NCBI GenBank assembly: GCA_024364805.1
Contig: CM044490.1
Location: 104,798,982-104,822,167, forward strand
Source of the DNA: Euprymna scolopes
Lineage: Eukaryota > Mollusca > Cephalopoda > Sepiida > Sepiolidae
Reading direction: 5' to 3'
DNA: 23,186 nucleotides
Part shown: positions 17,528 to 23,186 of the stretch, piece after piece
Position numbering within the stretch: position 1 is the stretch's first letter
Layout: the number at the start of each line of letters is the position of its first letter
Translations under genes and position numbers: made by a program
The notes under the pieces: generated by a model
The model's database searches: none
What the model saw: the letters and a program-made list of their open reading frames with translations, nothing else
Told to the model about the DNA's origin: nothing

Positions 17528-18955
17528 TTTTTTTTTTTTACAATGTAGTCACCACTTATCAAGGCACGGGGATAAGGGTTATTGTGTGTACAGTACGTTA
17601 GTGTTGGAGATTTGATAAAGTGTCTTACTTAAGGAGGCGGTCCATCAGGAATTTGTTTACATTGGACTTGAAGACATCCAGGTTGTAGTCAGGTGGGAAA
17701 CAGGCAACCGGAACAGAGTTCTACAAGCATGCACTTCTAAGAAAGAAGCTTTGTTCATGGAATCTATGTTTTGATTTTGGCACAGATAAGGAGTGGGGAA
17801 AATTTTTGACAGTGGTTTAAGCTAGGCGGGTGTTTATCGTGAAAGATTGGCGAGGGGGGGACCAGAAATTGGAGTTCAGATCAGCACCTGCCATGGTAGT
17901 AACGATAAAACAAAGACAGGCTCGCAACGTCTCTCCTGTGGGAGAGAGGTTGCAGGGAAGAGAAAAGGGCATCACCCACTAGGCCACGAAGCCTATTTTG
18001 TACTCTGTCAAGGCAGGATAGGCTGTTTTTAGCAGCTCCTGCCCAGATGTGGCAGCAGTACTCCATCTTTGGACGTACTTGGCTTTTATACAGATAGAGA
18101 ATTGCATCAGGGGTGAGACATCTTCTGGAGCGGTAGAAGGATCCTACTATTTTTCCAGCGACCTTGGCAACTGACTTGATGTACGTATTCCATTTCAGGT
18201 CATGGGTAAAGGTCAAGCCCAGAAGCTTATCAAAACATGGAGCTTCCCCTAGACAAGAGCCACCCATTTCAATTGATGCCAGATGGGGATCAGAGCGTTG
18301 ATGATGTAAAGATAGGAGCTTGGTTTTAGATGCATTAAAAGTGACCAGCCACCTCCTTCCCCACTGTACCACACGCTCAAGATCAAAGAAGAGAGAATCT
18401 GAGAGAACTTTGTCATTTACGGCCTTTGATGTGTTGCCATAGATGGTTGTGTCATCAGCATAGATGTCGACGAATGATTTAAGTATGTGTTTTGGGAGAT
18501 CATTGATGTATATCAGGAAGAGAGTTATACCTAGGATGGACCCCTGAGGAACTCCAGCATTAATATTGATGGCCTCTGATTTCCGCCCATCAACCACTAC
18601 TCTTATGAGCCTATCAGAAATGATTTTATGATCGAGAAAACATTTCCAGTTATACCGTAGCTGGAAATCTTGTAAAGTAGGCCCTTATGCCATACCTTAT
18701 CGAAGCCCTTTGATACGTCAAGGGCAATTGCCCTAGAGAGGAAGCCGTTGTCAAGAGATTCACTAATCCTATGAGATATAACAGTTAGCACATCTGTTGT
18801 AGATCTGGCAGAACGGAAACCATATTGTGTGTCACTAAGAAGGTTATTCCTGCTGAGGTGGTTGACTACTTCTCTATTTAATATGGATTTCAGCAGCTTA
18901 CTCATGACACACAGGAGACATTGGTCTGTACTCAGAGGGAGAGGACTTGGGGGTT
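17528..18955 (-). mobile_element. LINE (CR1/jockey-like), 5'-truncated, nested in the BEL fossil
   Basis: The minus strand ends in a poly(A) (T run 17529-17540). It encodes the C-terminal two thirds of a reverse transcriptase and a short 3' UTR. It begins near 18955 (PKSSPSEYRPM), so it lacks the endonuclease and the first part of the polymerase. A diverged pair of strings flanking it (TTTAAAATT...TAATT on both sides) may be the target duplication. The sister fragment at 1-137 is the same family. Confidence 0.9.
17881..18905 (-). pseudogene. LINE reverse transcriptase, partial and frameshifted
   Basis: Two open stretches. The first (18905-18603) reads SKLLKSILNREVVNHLSRNN, TQYGFRSARSTTDVLTVISH and LDVSKGFDKVWHKGLLYKIS, and covers fingers and palm, with the first catalytic aspartate in ALDVSKGFDKVWH. 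The second (18597-17881) reads GVPQGSILGITLFLIYINDL, YADDTTIYG (the catalytic YADD box, intact), KTKLLSLHHQRS, LGLTFTHDLKWNTYI, LYKSQVRPKMEYCCHIWAGA and LDRVQNRLRGLVGD. A break near 18600 separates them. Beyond 17881 the usual C-terminal tail (NSVPVACFPPDYNLDVFKSN, VNKFLMDRLLK) is still readable in other frames. It would copy its own RNA at nicked chromosomal DNA, but it is dead here. The clade call is by resemblance only. Confidence 0.9.
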
Positions 18956-19012
18956 GTAATTAAATGGCAAATTTTAAATAAATAAATATCATATTTTGCA
19001 ATTAAAGTTATG

Positions 19013-19630
19013 TGAGAATTTTATTCTCGCATAGTTTAGAAATTTGGCAAAAAGCAAAAAATTAAAACACAACAAATTAAAAGGAGCACTTACATGATGG
19101 TATAGTTACAGGTCGTTTTCTTTTCTTGCAAAATATGTTGTGTAATCTTGTGGCTTTGCTAAACCTAGTAGTTGGCTTCTTGATGAAGTGGTAGTTGAAG
19201 AATCTTCTATGAAGATTAGTAATTGTCCTCGGCATGAATAGCTGTTCATTTCAAAACAACGATCAATAAGTAATTCAGATGCATCTAATGAGGTTGTAAT
19301 TAACCAATAATCAACAATTTTTGCTGACTGAAAGACGATATTACGTCAAGAAAGAAATACCTATCTTATTAAGTTAAATAATCTCAAAGATACCATGACA
19401 ATTTGAGCACCAAAGGCCCTTAAATTAATTAAGAAAAATAACATGAGTCCAGCATCTTCAAAGTTTTTTCCGCAACTGATTTTCAGTTGAAAAGGTCGTG
19501 CAGGTTAATATGTTAATTCAACCAATAAGAATGTCTGTTTTAAAACAATGTATTGAACTAATCAACCAATGAGCAGACACGATTCAATTTGTGTAATTTT
19601 TCACAAACATGTTTTAACACTCGATAATCA
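19013..19630 (-). repeat. BEL/Pao fossil: 5' LTR region
   Basis: It starts (plus strand) TGTGAGAATTTTATTCTCGC, paired with 12897-12960. It contains CCAAT-like strings (AACCAATAAG near 19520, CAACCAATGAG near 19564) that could be promoter elements. The outer border cannot be fixed because the left copy does not show it. Non-coding. Confidence 0.6.
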
Positions 19631-19900
19631 TAAACATAAAATTAAATCAAGTTCTTAACATGATACAACTCTGCTAAAAAAAATGGAATGTTTAAAAATT
19701 TTTACGATAATCTCTAATGAAAGGTTCGAGAATTATTGGCAGTCTAGCACGCATTGCTAACTCTTTCCTTGCGCAAACGGAACTATCCTAAAATGTAAAC
19801 AAACACATATTGCTTTTTCCTTGTACGAACGGAAAACTCTCAAAATGTAAACACAGCATTGGTTTGAGAATGTAAATATGCACAAAATACTGACACGATA
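19631..19900. other. Short two-unit tandem repeat and spacer
   Basis: Two units near 19760-19863 share CTTTCCTTGYRCRAACGGAA and AAAATGTAAACA. No gene seen. Confidence 0.6.
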
Positions 19901-20028
19901 TTATTCCTCCGAGACTTTGCTCTTTCTAATGATACCAGAATCGTGCTGTTTGATGTGCTGACAAAAGTTTTAGCGGACTTACAAACACAAACACAGAGAT
20001 AATTTCCATTTATATAATAGACTAGCAG
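19900..20028 (+). repeat. 3' end motif of repeat R (copy f)
   Basis: TCTTTCTAATGATACCAGAA, TGCTGACAAAAGTTTTAGCG, GACTTACAAACACAAACACA and ATTTATATAATAG match 5300-5395 and 9810-9938. Confidence 0.8.
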
Positions 20029-20030
20029 GG

Positions 20031-20359
20031 GTACCTGGCACTGCTTGGGGTCATATAAATTTAAATAGGAGTGAAATTATGTGTAATATATTTATATTAA
20101 AATTTCTATCGTTCCCTTTATCTTTCTCTCTTTTTCTCTCCTCTTTTTACTGTCTTTATCCATAAACCTTTTAGCATCTTTTGCCTAACTCACTGCTCTC
20201 TTGTTTTACTGTGCTGAAAAATGCAATTCAGATACTGGTGCTACCTTTTTCAAATATGTGAAACTCCAAATAGAACAAGACAATGACATTCTTGAATAAA
20301 AATAATTCCGTTCTCTACACTCGTTTTCACAATAATATGAAGAGAAATTAAAAAGAATA
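20031..20359 (+). repeat. Repeat R leader (copy g)
   Basis: It starts GACTAGCAGGGGTACCTGGC, ACTGCTTGGGG. It aligns along its length with 5396-5757, giving the uninterrupted version of the site where mariner copy 2 inserted. Non-coding. Confidence 0.8.
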
Positions 20360-20785
20360 GATCTTAAAAATATATAGAAAATAAAGTAATTTTCAGATCG
20401 TTAACTGCTTCAGCCATTTCCGGGACTGACTCCATATACCCTCCCTCTCTTTAATATACATATGAAATGAAGTAATTTTCAGATCGTTATCTTCTTTAGC
20501 CATTTTCAGGACTTCCATATACCCCCCCCTCTTAAAAATATATATGAAATAAAGTGATTTTCGGATTGTAAACTGCTTCAGCCATTTCTGGGACTGACTC
20601 CATATACCCGCCCCTCTTAAAATATAAATGAAATAAAGTAATTTTTATATCATAAACTGCTTCAGCCATTTTCAGGACGGACTCTATATACACCCTGTCT
20701 TTGGAAAATATATGTGAAATAAAGTAATTTTGAGATCATAAACTGCTTTTCGGGGATTGATTCCATATACCTCCATTTAAAACAT
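20360..20785 (+). repeat. Minisatellite, five units of about 85 bp (array 1 family, second locus)
   Basis: Unit text is CTTAAAAATATATATGAAAT, AAAGTAATTTTCAGATCGTA, AACTGCTTCAGCCATTTCCG and GGACTGACTCCATATACCC. Unit starts lie near 20362, 20448, 20530, 20615 and 20700. The units are more alike here than at 7388-7812. Confidence 0.9.
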
Positions 20786-21470
20786 AAACAATGTAAATCG
20801 CTTAAAAATTTGGAAATTAATGTAAACTCTAGAGGAACTGAAGTTTGTACATTAGAAGAGCATAACATAATGTTTTGTGGGTTTTCTAAATTTTTAAAGA
20901 TATGGTCACTTTTCTGTTTTCAGATTTTAACTGTCCATCACTTTATTGCAAATCTCCAAAATAGCCAGAAATGGACGTTTGACTGTTACTTAAAAGGGGT
21001 GTATTGTTGTAGGCCTTTCAGAAGGTTTATCTTTCATAGATCTAACCAAGGATCTTGGGAGAGATTGAAGAATATTCTATTCATTCATAAACAATCAAAG
21101 CATCAAACCAAGGAAGTGCAAAAACATGATAACCCTTTCTCCCAGCATTATTAGAAAAATTCACTGTCATATTATCAAGCAGCCATGCAGCACCAGTGCT
21201 GCCATATTTTACAAGATAGACATGATGCAATGTGTTGAATGATATTGCAAGAAACATCAAACCCATCGGAAGTCATGTTGTAAACAAAAGCCATAAAAAC
21301 AAATGTAAAATTAGACTAAAAAATACATGAAAACAAACTCCCAAAATGTCCTTTTCATTGATGAGACCAGACCAACACTTGCTTGACCAGAAGGGTGGGC
21401 CAAAGTTTAGCATCTTCTTGGAGCCCCTACTCCTCATCGATTCCATCGTCAATAGGGAGGTGGATGTGTG
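20786..21470. other. Unassigned sequence, about 690 bp
   Basis: No recognisable gene. A plus-strand frame at 20810-21154 is open for 114 codons (begins MEINVNSRGTEVCTLEEHN) but looks like no family I know and has no supporting splice or promoter context, so I do not call it. 21350-21460 has more even base composition and may be a transposon scrap. Confidence 0.45.
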
Positions 21471-21565
21471 ATGTTTTGTGCTAGAATAATCTGTGATGTA
21501 ATTGGACCCTTTGAAATGTCACAAAGTGTCAAACTAACAAACCAATCTTATATTGCATTTTTAAA
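21468..21565 (+). pseudogene. Mariner/Tc-type transposase scrap
   Basis: CARIICDVIGPFEMSQSVKL, TNQSYIAFL resembles the WGAxAxDxxGPFxxPxxVKLxSxSYxxFL segment found in invertebrate Tc1/mariner transposases between the first and second catalytic aspartates. Only about 30 residues are recognisable. The frame stays open to 21668, but the rest (PWLKAIVGRGGESKFFAEC) does not fit the family well. Confidence 0.5.
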
Positions 21566-21689
21566 TGCATCACAAGGTCAAGTGAAAGTGACCTACTCAA
21601 ACCTGACTCCTTGGTTGAAGGCCATTGTAGGCCGTGGTGGGGAATCAAAGTTCTTTGCTGAATGTTGAGCCATGTTTAGAGGAAGGAGA

Positions 21690-22160
21690 TTCACTCACAG
21701 TGGAATTGGACGCTGGGACGGGACTTTCTCAATTCCAAGTTTTCTCTGACCTGGCAACTGGTCCGTAATGCACTGCCCCTCTTTGCCAAACTTTATAAAG
21801 AAGATGAAAGCATCGCTCCCTGGTGTCTGTGTTGCAATATTAATGAAATTGAAATGGCATCCAACTTCAGGAACTCATGGAGTATGTCAAAGAGGTAACG
21901 GCTCACATTGACGCTGAGCACCCACTTTTCCTTGACGCCACATACGTTATAGACAACGTTAATCCACTGCTGTCTAGGGAGAAAAGAATGTTTTTTCTGG
22001 CTATCCTAGCAGTAGTACAAAGGGACATCTGATTGTTTACTTAAAACATCTGCTTAAAGTAAAGATTGAAGTAAAGGATTACCTCGAGTGGATTTTAATA
22101 AGAGATGGGTGCATAACACTAGTTTATCCATCTGTCGAGGTGTCAGTTTTGAATTCATGT
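21690..22160 (+). pseudogene. LINE ORF2 C-terminal region with zf-RVT-like start
   Basis: Readable pieces are KFSLTWQLVRNALPLFAKLY, KEDESIAPWCLCCNINEIEM (the CLCC start of the zinc-binding zf-RVT domain), then in other frames LQELMEYVKEVTAHIDAEHP, LFLDATYVIDNVNPLLSREK, RMFFLAILAVVQRDI and LKVKIEVKDYLEWILIRDGC. This is the post-RT tail of an APE-type LINE. It is broken into at least three frames. Whether it belongs to the same family as the endonuclease fragment at 3876-4382 cannot be told from the window. Confidence 0.72.
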
Positions 22161-22729
22161 TCCCTCCTTTAAGCATGGCACACATGGTCCTAGGTTCTTT
22201 AGCACCCACCCTATTAAAATAGCTTTATTTTTTAAAAAGTTGGTTGGTGGTACAAACGAGATCCTGTTTTATTTTGCTGCTAGAGAATCTCCAAAATTGC
22301 CTACCCCATGTATCTCTTTCTTTTGCCCCAGATGTTCCCTCACTTGGAAGTCACCTTCCACTCCCACGCCCCCCCCAACACCTTTTTTCTCCACATCCTC
22401 TAGCACATCACCCCAACCCCACCTAGAAACCGACCAGCTTGTTTTCGGTTCCCCTCCGGAAAACGATGGGCGATCTAATACTTGGTCAAGGGTAGGGGGG
22501 AGGCGTGCTTTACTAACACCCCCAATAAGCATTTTACTTAGTTTGCAACATTTATTTTTGGGTGTTTCTTAGAATTTCCCCCTTCACTCATTGGACTCTT
22601 TTCAATTATTGAACTTTAACCTTTAACACAAACAAATCATTGAACTTTTAAATTCACACAAACAATTTTTTCACATTCAAAAAGAATAAAATTTAATACA
22701 TAATATAAAAAATAAAAAAATAAAAATTT
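22161..22729. other. LINE 3' flank and unassigned sequence
   Basis: A C-rich tract (22370-22440) and a G/C-rich stretch (22440-22510) are followed by A/T-rich low-complexity DNA next to the Ty3 LTR. The overlapping open frames on both strands at 22240-22572 follow the base bias and look non-coding. Confidence 0.5.
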
Positions 22730-22898
22730 TGTAATAAACTCACAAGATGAAAGGTAGATTTAAACTCGTTTTATTAGTCGTTATTTACACGATGATACTA
22801 CTGTAATGGCGTTTGCACATGCGTAGTGAAACCCGGATGTTAGTTGGTTTCTTAGTTCAAGGGACACTACTCTGTCTGCACATGTTACATACATTACA
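22730..22898 (-). repeat. Ty3-type fossil: 3' LTR, 169 bp
   Basis: It begins TGTAATAAACTCAC and ends GTTACATACATTACA on the plus strand, so its ends form the inverted repeat TGTAAT...ATTACA typical of LTRs. A purine-rich tract (minus strand GGGTGGAGGGA, 22900-22910) lies immediately inside, where the polypurine tract should be. On the minus strand AATAAAAC near 22770 could serve as polyadenylation signal. The length is like the short LTRs of Mag/Steamer-type elements; that comparison is from memory. Confidence 0.75.
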
Positions 22899-22928
22899 TC
22901 CCTCCACCCATAGTTCCGAATTACTTGT

Positions 22929-23186
22929 TTATGTGACATAGTCTTTCAAGTGCTTCGGTTTGTTTTTTGTTCTTTCACTACATCTAATGGTTTCTCTTAC
23001 TGGGGCCTCCTGCTGTGTATTCCCCACTCCATTTGTTGTTTCCTGGTCCGGACTGAAGCTACCTGGACTACTGGTGCCTGAGGGCAGTGGGATCACCCAG
23101 TCTGTATCCAAATTTTGATTTCTATTATGTGGACTTGTTCTTCCTATTTCCGAAGCTCTATCTGCTTCCAGCTCCATCTGTTTTTT
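22929..23186 (-). pseudogene. Ty3-type element: C-terminus of pol, runs off the window
   Basis: The minus-strand frame ends ETIRCSERTKNKPKHLKDYV followed by a stop, just upstream of a polypurine tract and LTR. A basic R-x-S-x-R-x-x-x-P-x-x-L-x-D-Y tail is characteristic of the end of Ty3/gypsy pol. Upstream residues are acidic and serine/proline-rich (LEADRASEIGRTSPHNRNQN). Only the last 80 or so residues are visible, so integrity cannot be judged. Confidence 0.7.

Larger units (their letters stand above)
12895..19630 (-). mobile_element. Fossil BEL/Pao LTR retrotransposon, broken, with a nested LINE
   Basis: In minus-strand order the parts are a 5' LTR (about 19011 to about 19630, outer edge uncertain), a leader, gag, aspartic protease, reverse transcriptase, RNase H and an integrase zinc-binding region. 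An LTR-end repeat closes the left side. Copies of that LTR end at 12897-12960 and 19013-19078 differ at about four bases plus one length change over about 64 bp, which suggests an old insertion. It is clearly broken, with well over ten breaks, and cannot be active. The domain order PR-RT-RH-IN and the residues seen are those of BEL/Pao. A LINE (17528-18955) inserted into it later. Confidence 0.85.

Noticed and set aside
17847-18032. Plus-strand frame opposite the LINE reverse transcriptase
   Set aside because: Antisense shadow of the YADD-containing reverse transcriptase.
20810-21154. 114-codon plus-strand frame
   Set aside because: It is open and not low complexity, but no motif, signal or exon boundary supports it; left as unassigned.
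22240-22572. 110-codon Pro/Ser/Thr-rich frame and its antisense partner
   Set aside because: Both follow a C-rich tract, the peptides are biased and neither resembles a known domain.

Overview
This is a transposon-packed, AT-rich eukaryotic window. There are no operons, no bacterial ribosome-binding sites and no uninterrupted long gene. The mix suggests an invertebrate, most likely a mollusc and perhaps a cephalopod: Hsmar1-like mariners, a Tigger/TIGD1-like transposon, APE-type LINEs, BEL/Pao and Ty3 LTR fossils, and SINEs with tRNA-like and 5S rRNA-like heads. That assignment is inference from the repeat content. The only host coding sequence I can support is one 125-nt exon of an SLC6 neurotransmitter-transporter gene (minus strand, 2249-2373). 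It has good splice sites at both ends, so much of the window is probably intron or flank of that gene.

Layout. 1-137 is the end of a minus-strand LINE whose sister copy lies at 17528-18955. 351-1760 is a complete-ended mariner (minus) with a SINE inserted in its 5' leader; the SINE carries what reads as a hammerhead ribozyme. 2249-2373 is the SLC6 exon. 2897-3875 is a degraded Tigger transposase that runs in frame into a LINE endonuclease fragment (about 3876-4382). 4383-4584 is a pair of inverted transposon-terminus sequences facing each other across a long (TA)n(TG)n tract, followed by a 114-bp inverted repeat (4667-4994). 5758-7197 is a second complete-ended mariner (plus) with an internal duplication.

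From about 5300 to 11875 is a chain of diverged interspersed repeats. They share a start motif (a GC-rich hairpin near CCCGGCGTTGC) and an end motif (AAAGTTTTTAGCAGACATAC plus a CA-rich tract). Several contain internal minisatellites, and a 5S-rRNA-derived SINE sits among them at about 7915-8150. The same repeat family, with the same roughly 85-bp minisatellite, returns at 19900-20785. 11876-12890 holds nothing I can identify. 12895 to about 19630 is an old, broken BEL/Pao LTR element (minus) with the LINE of 17528-18955 inserted in it. 21480-22160 holds scraps of a mariner/Tc-type transposase and a LINE C-terminus. 22730-23186 is the 3' end of a Ty3-type LTR element (minus) that runs off the window.

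The genes do not form a pathway. The informative biology is the nesting order of the mobile elements and, above all, the candidate ribozyme-bearing SINE. All similarity statements come from reading by eye; no database or alignment program was run.
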